Shown here: one piece after another, positions 8,532-17,020 of the stretch
Layout of the letters: each line of letters opens with the position of its first letter
Numbering within the stretch: the first letter of the stretch is position 1
NCBI GenBank assembly: GCA_963784135.1
Contig: CAWAQG010000005.1
Location: 68,357 to 132,356, forward strand
Length of the DNA stretch: 64,000 nt
Direction: 5' to 3'
From: JADFXI01 sp963784135
Lineage (GTDB): Bacteria > Nitrospirota > Thermodesulfovibrionia > Thermodesulfovibrionales > Dissulfurispiraceae
Notes under the pieces: generated by a model
The model's input: the letters and a program-made list of their open reading frames with translations, nothing else
Database searches by the model: none
Told to the model about the DNA's origin: nothing
Made by a program: the position numbers and the translations under genes

Positions 8532-8960
8532 AAAATACTGAAAAATATAAAAAAGAAAGAGGAAGACATCTAACTGTTCGTCTTAAAACCTGCCTACAAT
8601 AATGGAAGGCTATGGAGATATTGATATGAACAAGTCAATAGTTGGTTTCCTGATTGTTTTAATCAGTGTGGGTATTCTAACTTGCCTAATTTCTTGCGAT
8701 GTTAACAATAAAAGTAGTAACCAACCGTCATCTCAAACAGACACGCCTCCAGCACAAACCGATAATGAGGTAAAGCAACAGTCAAGTTGTACTGAAATTG
8801 ATAAGCAGTTATTTGATGCATTAGATAAGGGACAAATGACAAGGATTAGGGAATTGCTTGAAGCTGGTGCAAATGTTAATGCACATTGTTCTGAACTTCC
8901 CCCGGAATAGCGGACACACCGAAAGGTTAGGTTAAAATAAATAACCTACGGAGGTGTGAG

Positions 8961-9269
8961 ATGCAAGACAGCAATGGTAGTGGCCGGAAGAAGTATGACA
9001 AGGAGTTCAAAGCAGAGGCAGTACGAATGATAACCGAGGGAGGCAGGACAGTAGCAGATGTTGCCCGCAGCCTTGGGATTCACGAGAATCAGTTGCACAG
9101 GTGGAAACGTGAGTATGAGGACGATCCTGGCAGCAGCTTTCCGGGAAAAGGTCGCCTAAAGCCTCAGGATGAAGAGATGAGGCGGCTTCAAAAGGAAAAC
9201 GCAAACCTTAAAGAGGAGCGTGACATACTAAAAAAAGCGTTGGCCATCTTCTCAAGACACCCGAAATGA
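8961..9269 (+). CDS. IS3-family transposase OrfA
   Basis: A 102-residue protein with an HTH_Tnp_1 domain (KKYDKEFKAEAVRMITEGG, then VADVARSLGIHENQLHRWK) followed by a leucine-zipper-like coiled coil (EEMRRLQKENANLKEERD). A run of seven A at 9230-9236, read as A-AAA-AAA, is a likely site for programmed -1 frameshifting into the orfB frame. That frame is open from 9224, so a fused OrfAB transposase is possible. The start follows GGAGGTG. Confidence 0.93.
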   Translation: MQDSNGSGRKKYDKEFKAEAVRMITEGGRTVADVARSLGIHENQLHRWKREYEDDPGSSFPGKGRLKPQDEEMRRLQKENANLKEERDILKKALAIFSRHPK

Positions 9270-10129
9270 AATATTGCTTTATGGACCGGTATCGCTCCGA
9301 ATTCAGGGTGATGAAGATGTGCCGAGCATTGGGAGTATCACGGAGCGGCTATTACGGGTGGAAGAAGCAGCCACAAGGAAAGAGACGAAAGGATGAGGAA
9401 AGATTGCTTATGGAGATAAAGGAATCATACCGGAAGAGCAAAGGCAGTTATGGAAGCCCAAGGATTGCCGATGCTCTCCGTGATAAGGGATTGTGTTGTG
9501 GCAAGAACCGGGTCGCCAGGATAATGAAAGTTAATGGTATCAAGGCAAAGGCAGCGAAGAAGTTCAAGGCCACAACGAATTCCAAACACAATCTGCCGGT
9601 GGCGGAGAACCTGTTGAAACAGGACTTCACAGCAGCGAGTCCCAATGCAGTATGGGTGTCAGACATAACGTATGTTTCAACCAATGAGGGATGGCTGTAC
9701 CTGGCGGTGATTATTGATTTGTATTCAAGGAAGGTAGTAGGCTGGGCCATGAGCAACCGACTGACAGCAGACTTTGTAATCAGGGCACTGTATCAGGCCA
9801 TAGGCAGGCGTAGACCTCCTGCTGGCTGCATCTTTCATTCAGACAGGGGAGTGCAGTATGCCTGTAAAGATTTCCGGAAAGTCCTGGAGCATTATAAGTT
9901 CCGCCAGAGCATGAGCAAGAAAGGCGATTGCTATGATAATGCTGTAGCAGAGAGTTTCTTTCACACATTAAAAGTGGAGCATGTGTATCAGCACAGGTAT
10001 GCAACAAGGGCAGAGGCACGGCAGAGTATTTTTGAATATGTCGAAATGTTTTATAATCGTCAGAGGAAGCATTCAGCACTGGGCTATCGTTCTCCGGTAT
10101 CCTTTGAGCTGGATGCAGTAGCAGCCTAA
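9266..10129 (+). CDS. IS3-family transposase OrfB (DDE integrase core)
   Basis: A 287-residue protein with the IS150/IS3 HTH_21 region (SYRKSKGSYGSPRIADALRD) and an rve core. The catalytic triad is seen as D in VWVSDITYV, D in IFHSDRGVQYA and E in NAVAESFFHTLK. Its ATG overlaps the orfA stop (ATGA) in the -1 frame. It is apparently intact, so the element may still be active. Confidence 0.94.
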   Translation: MKYCFMDRYRSEFRVMKMCRALGVSRSGYYGWKKQPQGKRRKDEERLLMEIKESYRKSKGSYGSPRIADALRDKGLCCGKNRVARIMKVNGIKAKAAKKFKATTNSKHNLPVAENLLKQDFTAASPNAVWVSDITYVSTNEGWLYLAVIIDLYSRKVVGWAMSNRLTADFVIRALYQAIGRRRPPAGCIFHSDRGVQYACKDFRKVLEHYKFRQSMSKKGDCYDNAVAESFFHTLKVEHVYQHRYATRAEARQSIFEYVEMFYNRQRKHSALGYRSPVSFELDAVAA

Positions 10130-10813
10130 CCTAACTCGGTGTCCACTGAACCGGGGGAAGATCAGTTCTTATGGTTTCGAAGAAACACCTATTTCTCCTT
10201 TGATGTATGCATCATTGAATCCTCCTTATCGGTCGGATTCGTCTGTAGATATCGTAAAACTACTTCTGGCTAAAGGAGCCAATCTTAACGAAAGAGATGA
10301 AGATGGCGCAACCCCATTAATTAGGGCATCACACCACCGACAACTGTTTGGGGCCGATGTTATGACGACATTAATAAAGGCTGGGGCTGATGTAAATGCG
10401 AGTGAGCGTGATGGGACGACAGCGTTAATGAGAGCAGCAACCGGTTTGAAAGGTCCGTCATCCGAAGCGGTTAAAGTCCTTTTAGATAATAGAGCTAATG
10501 TAAACGCTCAAGATGCTAAGGGAAACACGGCATTAATCTTGTCTTTGAAGCAATGCCAGGATTTCGATGCTATTAACGAACTAATAAGTCACGGTGCTGA
10601 TGTTACCATAAAAAACAAATATGGCGAGAGTGCTTTTGGTTTTGCTTCAGATGAAAAAATTATTAAACTAATGCAAACAAGGAAATAGTGACTTTCCAAT
10701 AGATAGCATGCCGGGATAATCTTTTGTCAGTAATCAAATCTACTGATACTTTACTGACACGGTTTTGGAAGGCTTGCGATGAGAAAAGGCTTATATTTCA
10801 AGGAAATAAAAAA

Positions 10814-10897
10814 TGCCGAAGGCGGGACTCGAACCCGCACGGCCTTGCGACCACTAGACCCTGAACCTAGCGCGTCTGCCAGTTCCGCCACTTCGGC
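10814..10897 (-). tRNA. tRNA-Leu (anticodon CAG)
   Basis: Read on the minus strand, the sequence starts GCCGAAGTGGCGGAACTGGC. It has the long variable arm of class II tRNAs, the T-arm GCGGGTTCGAGTCCCGC and the 3' acceptor strand CTTCGGC followed by discriminator A. The anticodon loop reads TTCAGGG, giving CAG. The 3' CCA is not encoded. Overlapping ORFs containing VAELADALGSGSSGR are translation artefacts of this tRNA. Confidence 0.96.
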
Positions 10898-10916
10898 AAC
10901 TTTAAAAACCATGAGG

Positions 10917-11038
10917 CGTGAAGAGTAATGCGTGATGTGTAAACGCATAACGGTTACGCATTATGATTTTTTATTATAGCAGGAGTAACACTGTACGCAC
11001 AATGGTGTTGACCCACTAACCACGCATTACGCTTCACG
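10917..11038. repeat. Intergenic inverted repeat of ACGCATTACGC words
   Basis: cgtgaagagtaatgcgt (10917-10933) pairs imperfectly with acgcattacgcttcacg (11022-11038). The span between holds further copies of the word gcattacg/cgcata. It lies between tRNA-Leu and glnS and belongs to a set of word-based palindromes seen in several intergenic gaps here. Confidence 0.6.
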
Positions 11039-11094
11039 GCATTATGATATGTTAAAATAAAATTGCTTAAAACTATTATAAAGGAAAGGGAGTT

Positions 11095-12780
11095 ATGGAA
11101 ACACCGGCAGCGGCATCTAATTTCATCCGCACCATTGCAGCTGAAGATATGAAGACCGGAAAGTTCGGCGGACGGCTTATGACACGCTTTCCGCCGGAGC
11201 CGAACGGATACCTGCATATTGGGCATGCCAAATCAATCTGCCTCAATTTCGGCCTTGCCCAGGAGTTCGGCGGCATTTGCAATTTTCGTTTTGATGATAC
11301 GAACCCGAGCAAGGAGGAGGTCGAGTATGTTGATTCGATCCAGGAGGATGTCCGCTGGCTCGGGTTCGACTGGGGAGACCGTCTCTACTATGCATCCGAC
11401 TATTTCGATAAGCTCTATGATTATGCGGTACAGCTAATAAGAAAGGGCAAGGCGTACGTTTGTGACTTGAGCGCCGAGCAAATACGGGAATTCCGCGGTA
11501 CCCTGACGGCCCCCGGCAAGGATAGCCCCTACCGTAACCGCTCTATAGATGAAAACCTGGATCTTTTCGGGCGTATGAGGGCAGGTGAGTTTGAGGACGG
11601 AGCCCGCGTATTAAGGGCAAAGATCGACATGGCTTCCGGCAACATCAATATGAGAGACCCTGTAATGTACAGGATAAAGAAAGAGTCTCACCACCGGACG
11701 GGCGACAAATGGTGCATCTATCCCATGTACGACTATGCCCACGGCATTTCCGACTCCATCGAAGGGGTGACCCACTCCATCTGCACCATGGAATACGAAG
11801 ACCATAGGCCGCTTTACGACTGGTTTATAGATGAACTGAATATCTACCACCCGCAGCAGATCGAATTCGCCCGTCTCAACCTGAGCTACACGGTACTGAG
11901 CAAGCGCAGACTCCTGAAATTGGTGAACGGAGGGTTTGTGGCGGGATGGAACGATCCGCGTATGCCGACCCTTGCAGGCATCCGCAGACGCGGATACACA
12001 CCCGAGTCCATAAGGAATTTCTGCGAGCGTATCGGTGTCGGCAAAAGGGAGAGCACGGCTGCCCTCGAGCTGTTGGAATTCTGCGTCAGGGAAGACCTGA
12101 ACAAGCGCGCTCCCAGGGTAATGGCGGTGCTGCGTCCTTTAAAAGTGGTCATCGATAACTATAACGCAGGAGAGGTGGAATACCTGGACGCGGTAAACAA
12201 CCCGGAAGACCCCAACGCGGGTGCGCGTAAAGTGCCTTTCGCACGGGAACTCTACATTGAGCGGGAGGATTTTATGGAAGACCCGCCCAAACAATTTTTC
12301 CGTCTTGCGCCCGGCCGTGAAGTGCGGCTGCGGTATGCCTATTTTGTGAAGTGCGTTGATGTGAAGAAGGATGCCGGGGGCGAGCTCACGGAAATTCATT
12401 GCACATACGACCCGGCCACCCGCGGCGGCGATGCCCCGGACGGGCGCAAAGTCAAGGCAACGCTGCACTGGGTTTCCGCTTCGCACTCATTGGAGGCTGA
12501 GGTACGCCTCTACAATACGCTCTTCACAAAAGAAGACCCGAATGACGTTGAAGAGGGCAAGGAATTTACCGATTACTTAAATCCGAAGTCGCTGGAGGTG
12601 CTCTCGTCGTGCCGGGTGGAGCCGGGACTGAAAAATGCAGCGCCGGGAAGCAGACACCAGTTTGAGAGAATGGGCTATTTCTGCGTTGATTCCGCGGATT
12701 CCACTCCTGAAAAGCTGGTCTTTAACCGGACCGTTACCCTGAAGGATGAATGGGCAAAGATACAAAAAGCCAGGCAATAG
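11095..12780 (+). CDS. glnS: Glutaminyl-tRNA synthetase
   Basis: A class I synthetase of 561 residues, close to the E. coli enzyme in length. The HIGH motif lies in RFPPEPNGYLHIGHAKSI and the KMSKS equivalent in TVLSKRRLLKLV. The anticodon-binding beta-barrel domains follow (RVMAVLRPLKVVIDNY; TATLHWVSASHSLEAEVRLY). It charges tRNA-Gln directly in the cytoplasm. AAGGAAAGGGAG precedes the ATG. The gene converges on gltX, and its last codons run into a GGCAATAG-type repeat. Confidence 0.97.
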   Translation: METPAAASNFIRTIAAEDMKTGKFGGRLMTRFPPEPNGYLHIGHAKSICLNFGLAQEFGGICNFRFDDTNPSKEEVEYVDSIQEDVRWLGFDWGDRLYYASDYFDKLYDYAVQLIRKGKAYVCDLSAEQIREFRGTLTAPGKDSPYRNRSIDENLDLFGRMRAGEFEDGARVLRAKIDMASGNINMRDPVMYRIKKESHHRTGDKWCIYPMYDYAHGISDSIEGVTHSICTMEYEDHRPLYDWFIDELNIYHPQQIEFARLNLSYTVLSKRRLLKLVNGGFVAGWNDPRMPTLAGIRRRGYTPESIRNFCERIGVGKRESTAALELLEFCVREDLNKRAPRVMAVLRPLKVVIDNYNAGEVEYLDAVNNPEDPNAGARKVPFARELYIEREDFMEDPPKQFFRLAPGREVRLRYAYFVKCVDVKKDAGGELTEIHCTYDPATRGGDAPDGRKVKATLHWVSASHSLEAEVRLYNTLFTKEDPNDVEEGKEFTDYLNPKSLEVLSSCRVEPGLKNAAPGSRHQFERMGYFCVDSADSTPEKLVFNRTVTLKDEWAKIQKARQ

Positions 12781-12797
12781 GCAATGGGCTATAGGAA
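12772..12797. repeat. GGCAATAGGC-type word repeat at glnS 3' end
   Basis: aggcaataggcaatgggctatagg covers the glnS stop codon and the start of the glnS-gltX gap. Related words occur at 20121-20200, 45398-45521, 50285-50335 and 63973-63990. A partial GTCATTCCCGC-type word follows at 12822-12832. Confidence 0.55.
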
Positions 12798-12851
12798 AAA
12801 CAAAAAAGTCTGAGCACGTAATGGTCATTCCCGCGAAGCTGGAATTGATGC

Positions 12852-14264
12852 CTATTGTCTATCGTCTATGACCTGCATCAATCTCTTTAACACTTTTTCT
12901 TTTCCGACAAGTTCCATAACTTCAAATATACCGGGGCTTGCAGTGGTGCCGGTGATCGCAACGCGGGCAGGCTGGGCAATGGCGCCGAGTTTCAACTCAT
13001 GCCGTTCAGCCAGGGACATGAATGCTTTTTCAATTTCCGGTGCAGTGAAGTCAGCAACACCGGAAAGCAGTTCATGCAACTCTGAAAGCAGCTGAATATT
13101 TTCGGGCTTGAGGAATTTTTCCCGTGCTTTCGGATCGATCTCGATGGAGTCAAGAATATAATAACGCAGAGAATGGGCGAGCTCGACCAGCGTGCGTGAC
13201 CTCTCTTTCAGAGATAGCACTGCTTTTGAAAGCCATTGCATGTCAAGCTGCCCGCCCCCGGGAACAATGCCTTCACTTATCAGGAACGGCATTACCGCCT
13301 CTGCAAGAGCTTCCGGCGTCGAGCTGCTTATATACTGGCTGTTGAGCCAGAGCAGTTTTTCAGGATTGAAGACCGCCGCAGATTTACCCACGCTCTCAAG
13401 CGAGAAGCAGTTGACCAGTTCTTCCCGTGTAAATACTTCCTGGTCGCCGTAAGCCCAGCCCAGCCTGACCAGATAATTTACCAGTGCATCAGGAAGATAG
13501 CCCATGTCCCGATAAGCCATCACCGATGTCGCGCCGTGACGCTTGCTTAATCTGGCCTTGTCTGCGCCGAGAATCATCGGCAAGTGGGCAAACTCCGGGG
13601 CCTCCCATCCGAACGCTTTGTATATGTGTATCTGTTTCGGAGTATTGTTCACATGATCATCGCCCCTGATGACGTGAGTTATTTGCATATCAATATCATC
13701 GACAACCACCACAAAATTATACGTCGGGGTCCCATCCGAGCGCAGAATAACCATGTCTTCCAGTATATTATTTTCAAATTCGATCGGCCCTTTTATCAGA
13801 TCATTTACTATAGTCCTTCCCTCCTGGGGCATCATGAACCTCACAGCGGCAGCCCTGCCGGGGACCGGCTCTTTAAGACAGCGGCATCTATTGTCGTATT
13901 TGGGTGTCCTGCCCTGTGCAAGTGCTTCCTTCCGTCTCTGTTCGAGTTCTTCGGGGGTACAGTAGCAATAATATGCCTTCCCCGCTTTCAGCAGCTTGTC
14001 GACATAGTTACGGTAGGTGTCGAATCTGGTGGTCTGGCGGTAGGGCCCCTCATCCCAATCGAGTCCCAGCCACTTCATACCTTCTATAATGGCCTCTATA
14101 TACTCATCGGTGGAGCGGCTTGTGTCGGTATCCTCGATCCTCAGGACAAACGTGCCCTTGTGGCTCCTGGCGAACAGCCAGTTAAAAAGAGCTGTCCTGG
14201 CGCCGCCGATGTGCAGATGCCCTGTCGGACTCGGCGCAAATCGTACCTTTACTGGTCTGTCCAA
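12852..14264 (-). CDS. gltX: Glutamyl-tRNA synthetase
   Basis: A class I synthetase of 470 residues. HIGH motif variant: PSPTGHLHIGGARTALFNW. KMSKS variant: RLSKRHGATSV. The C-terminal helical anticodon-binding domain ends FEVMELVGKEKVLKRL. It charges tRNA-Glu. It starts with TTG at 14264, five nucleotides after GGAGG. The cysteine cluster CYCTPEE…CRC in the connective region suggests a bound zinc, as in many GluRS. It is convergent with glnS. Confidence 0.97.
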   Translation of the reverse strand: MDRPVKVRFAPSPTGHLHIGGARTALFNWLFARSHKGTFVLRIEDTDTSRSTDEYIEAIIEGMKWLGLDWDEGPYRQTTRFDTYRNYVDKLLKAGKAYYCYCTPEELEQRRKEALAQGRTPKYDNRCRCLKEPVPGRAAAVRFMMPQEGRTIVNDLIKGPIEFENNILEDMVILRSDGTPTYNFVVVVDDIDMQITHVIRGDDHVNNTPKQIHIYKAFGWEAPEFAHLPMILGADKARLSKRHGATSVMAYRDMGYLPDALVNYLVRLGWAYGDQEVFTREELVNCFSLESVGKSAAVFNPEKLLWLNSQYISSSTPEALAEAVMPFLISEGIVPGGGQLDMQWLSKAVLSLKERSRTLVELAHSLRYYILDSIEIDPKAREKFLKPENIQLLSELHELLSGVADFTAPEIEKAFMSLAERHELKLGAIAQPARVAITGTTASPGIFEVMELVGKEKVLKRLMQVIDDRQ

Positions 14265-14423
14265 TCAAACCTCCAGAAATGAATACAGTAAGATTTTAAT
14301 AATACGTTATACAGAGCATATGATTCAAGGGCGCCCGGGCCAAATAATGACAAATAATTTCTTATCCTGTAAAATTCTGTAGGCGCCTTATCAATTTTTA
14401 CAAGCCGCGATGGGAAGGTTCTT

Positions 14424-16646
14424 GTGCAAAATTATGATGAATTGATTAATCAGTTATCGGACATCTGCGGTATCGTCCCCGAGTACTGGGACATTTTCGG
14501 CAACCGGCATATTGCCGCCATTGATACAAAAAAGGCCATCCTCAAGGCAATGAAGATAGACGTCGGCTCTGCCGAAAGCCTGGCGGCAGCGCTTGGCAAG
14601 GAGCAATGCAAGCCGTGGAGCAGTTTTATCGAACCTGTGAAGGTGCTGTCCGTCAATGCACAGCCTTTTACTATTGCCGCTTATGTCCCCGTAAATGAGG
14701 GCGAAGAACTCCGGCTGACTTTTTCATGTTCTCTGGAAAATGAGCACGGGCAGGTGGAAGAGCTGACATTTGCCGGCGACGGCCTGGCGGTCAAAGACGA
14801 GCAGTGGATTGGCGGCGCCAGGTACGTCAAAGTCGATTTGACCGACAAGGGATCCAGAGATATCGGTTACTACCGGGCAACGGTCGTATGCAGGCATCCC
14901 GAAAATATTTTCCCGGGTGGAAGCACTGTGCTGGAGAAGACCTGCCGAATCATTATCACTCCCGATGCCTGTTATATCCCTCCGGAGCTTGAAAGCGGCA
15001 GGACCTGGGGGCTCTCACTTAATCTCTATTCACTCCGCTCTTCCAGGAACTGGGGTGTCGGAGACTTTGCCGACCTTAAGACAATCATCAGGTTTACTGC
15101 TGCGCTTAAAAGCGGTTTTGTAGGTATAAACCCGCTGCATGCCATTCCCAATATAATGCCTTCCGGCATCAGCCCTTACTCACCCATCAGCAGATTTTAT
15201 AAAAATTTCATATATCTCGATATGGATGCCCTCCCTGAAGTGAATACGTCCGAACGTGTAAAGGAAACGATGAATTCCGATGCCTTCAAAAAAGAGCTGA
15301 GCGCCGCAATAAATGGAGACCTGGTCGAATACGAAAAGATCGCCATCCTGAAAAAGAGCGTACTCAGGCTTGCGTTTGATTTTTTCTATCACGGCGAATA
15401 TGAAAGTGAGTCGCCCCGCAGTTGTGCGTTCAGGGAGTACATTGCAGAAGAGGGAGGGGCCCTTGATTCATTTGCCCTGTTTTCGGCTCTATGGGAGCAT
15501 ATGAACAACATGCATAACGCCCCTGTATGGCAGAACTGGCCGGAGAAATTTCTCAATCCGATCAGCGAGGCGGTCCGGGAATTCAGGGCATCACATGAAA
15601 AAGAGCTGCTTTTCCATAAGTATGTGCAATGGCTTATAGATGAGCAGCACAGGGAGACGGCGGAACTGGCTTTTAGTCTTGGAATGCCGATAGGTATATA
15701 CCATGACCTCGCCATCGGCTCAATAGGCGGCGGCTGCAATTCGTGGAACCACCAGTGCATTACTGCGTGTGACATCGACGTCGGAGCACCGCCCGATGAT
15801 TTCAACCCCAACGGACAAAACTGGAATTTTCCGCCTCTGATTTCCGGAAAACTTAAAGAGACCGGTTATGACTTTTTCATCCGGCTCATTGCAAAGAACA
15901 TGAAATATAACGGCGCATTGAGAATTGACCATGCGCTCGGATTGTTCAGGCTTTTCTGGATACCGGGAGAGATGCCTGCTGAAAAGGGCGCTTATGTGAC
16001 CTGTCCCGAAGAAGACCTTCTCAGAATAATTGCGCTTGAAAGCGTGAGGAACAAGACGATGGTGATAGCAGAAGACCTCGGCACCGTGGGAGAAAACGTT
16101 CGTGAAGCTCTCCAGAGGTTCAGGATGCTTTCTTACCGGCTTTTCTATTTTGAAAGAAACTATCCTGATCCTTCATTCAGAAATCCTGAACAGTACCCTC
16201 CCATGGCGCTCTGCTCAATAACAACCCACGACCTGCCGACAGTGTACGGTTACTGGTCCGGCAGGGACATCCGGGTCAAAAAGCAGTTGAACATGTACAA
16301 CGGCAGCGAACTGATGCAGCGGAGCCTCAAAGACAGGGAGCGTGACAGGATGCTTATGCTCGACGCCCTTAAATCCCAGGGCATCGTTCCCGATAATTTT
16401 CGACTCGCGCCCGATATGTCGCCGGAATTATGTCTCGCCATCTATGAATACCTGGCACGCACCTCCTGCAAGCTTGTGGCAGTCAGTCTCGATGATGTCA
16501 TAGGCACGGTCGACCAGCAGAATATACCGGGCATTACCGGATCATATCCCAACTGGATGCAGAAAACTCCGGCAAGCCTTGAACAAATTGTCACTGATTG
16601 GCGGTTTTATGCGCTCTCTGATATGTTCCGCAAAAACAGCAGGTAA
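14424..16646 (+). CDS. malQ: 4-alpha-glucanotransferase (GH77) with N-terminal extension
   Basis: A 740-residue protein. Residues 1 to about 170 form a beta-rich extension like that of MalQ-type enzymes. The GH77 barrel then begins (RTWGLSLNLYSLRSSRNWGVGDFADL). Catalytic signatures: nucleophile Asp in GALRIDHALGLFR, acid/base Glu in VIAEDLGTV and the third Asp in TTHDLPTVYGYW. It transfers alpha-1,4-glucan segments in cytoplasmic glycogen or maltodextrin metabolism. It starts with GTG behind GGAAGG. It is monocistronic; a PhoB-like promoter follows for the next gene. Confidence 0.93.
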   Translation: MQNYDELINQLSDICGIVPEYWDIFGNRHIAAIDTKKAILKAMKIDVGSAESLAAALGKEQCKPWSSFIEPVKVLSVNAQPFTIAAYVPVNEGEELRLTFSCSLENEHGQVEELTFAGDGLAVKDEQWIGGARYVKVDLTDKGSRDIGYYRATVVCRHPENIFPGGSTVLEKTCRIIITPDACYIPPELESGRTWGLSLNLYSLRSSRNWGVGDFADLKTIIRFTAALKSGFVGINPLHAIPNIMPSGISPYSPISRFYKNFIYLDMDALPEVNTSERVKETMNSDAFKKELSAAINGDLVEYEKIAILKKSVLRLAFDFFYHGEYESESPRSCAFREYIAEEGGALDSFALFSALWEHMNNMHNAPVWQNWPEKFLNPISEAVREFRASHEKELLFHKYVQWLIDEQHRETAELAFSLGMPIGIYHDLAIGSIGGGCNSWNHQCITACDIDVGAPPDDFNPNGQNWNFPPLISGKLKETGYDFFIRLIAKNMKYNGALRIDHALGLFRLFWIPGEMPAEKGAYVTCPEEDLLRIIALESVRNKTMVIAEDLGTVGENVREALQRFRMLSYRLFYFERNYPDPSFRNPEQYPPMALCSITTHDLPTVYGYWSGRDIRVKKQLNMYNGSELMQRSLKDRERDRMLMLDALKSQGIVPDNFRLAPDMSPELCLAIYEYLARTSCKLVAVSLDDVIGTVDQQNIPGITGSYPNWMQKTPASLEQIVTDWRFYALSDMFRKNSR

Positions 16647-16673
16647 TGCTTAATTCATAATTCTTCATACTGT

Positions 16674-16707
16674 TGTCATAATCCTGTAACGTTCGCTTTT
16701 GTAAACT
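16674..16707 (+). promoter_or_regulatory. PhoB-box-like direct repeats before small Cys protein and EAL/GGDEF gene
   Basis: TGTCAT (16674) and TGTAAC (16685) are 11 bp apart, followed by CTTTTGT in phase at 16696. A possible -10, TAAACT (16702), lies about 10 bp after the second repeat. This matches the 7-4-7 geometry of PhoB boxes. The same phasing recurs at five other sites in the window. Confidence 0.65.
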
Positions 16708-16753
16708 TAACCTCCGGGACAAAGCCATCCAATAAAAATTAAGGAGGAGCCAT

Positions 16754-16969
16754 ATGAAATGCAAGTATTTGAATTTATTCAGGCTGTCCATGCTTGATTG
16801 GTCGATCACCTCATGCATGGCCAATGACAGGCCGTACACACCAAGCCTTTCCGAATTACATAATTATTGTAAAGGCAAAGAATATACGAAGTGCCCTGTA
16901 CTGCTGAAGATGGGTTGCGCAGAGAGTGATACCATCTGCACCGAAGTTGCTTTGGCCGAGCAGTGTTAA
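16754..16969 (+). CDS. Small cysteine-rich protein A (71 aa)
   Basis: A 71-residue protein behind AAGGAGGAG. Cysteines at the N-terminus (MKCKYL), at SITSC and in YCKGKEYTKCPVLL; the last has the motif C-x4-[YHW]-x2-C-x-[VLM]-[LFY] shared by five small proteins here. The central PSLSELHNYC matches PSLFQLEEYC of the protein at 31788, so these two are clear paralogues. No signal peptide. Four conserved Cys could bind Zn or an iron-sulfur cluster (inference). It has a PhoB-like promoter and is probably cotranscribed with the EAL/GGDEF gene 51 nt downstream. Confidence 0.8.
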   Translation: MKCKYLNLFRLSMLDWSITSCMANDRPYTPSLSELHNYCKGKEYTKCPVLLKMGCAESDTICTEVALAEQC

Positions 16970-17020
16970 TAACAATCAGCGTTTTGTGAGCGCACCAGAC
17001 GAAAAGGGGAGATGTTAATT

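Larger units (their letters stand above)
8892..10164 (+). mobile_element. IS3-family insertion sequence (1273 bp)
   Basis: The terminal inverted repeats begin TGAACTTCCCCCGG on the left and TGATCTTCCCCCGG on the right (reverse complement), then stay similar through GGACAC and GGTTAGGTT. Flanking gttc at 8888-8891 and 10165-10168 is a 4-bp target duplication. Two overlapping ORFs give the orfA/orfB layout of the IS3 family. It disrupts the ankyrin lipoprotein gene. Confidence 0.92.
8626..10688 (+). pseudogene. Ankyrin-repeat lipoprotein gene interrupted by IS3 element
   Basis: The 5' part (8626-8891) encodes a lipoprotein signal ending LTCLISC and the first ankyrin repeat (RIRELLEAGANVNAHCS). 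The 3' part (10169-10688) encodes four to five more repeats, such as VKLLLAKGANLNERDEDGAT and IKAGADVNASERDGTTALM. Removing the IS and one copy of the 4-bp duplication gttc restores a single frame of 262 codons (…NVNAHC-SYGFEETP…). The ancestral product was thus a 261-residue outer-membrane or periplasmic ankyrin lipoprotein, now disrupted. A downstream ATG at 10201 could still yield the repeat part without export. Confidence 0.88.

Noticed and set aside
10751..10948. Minus-strand ORF containing VAELADALGSGSSGR
   Set aside because: This peptide is the known false translation of a tRNA-Leu gene.
13584..14282. Plus-strand ORF of 232 codons within gltX
   Set aside because: Antisense shadow of glutamyl-tRNA synthetase with no recognisable domain.
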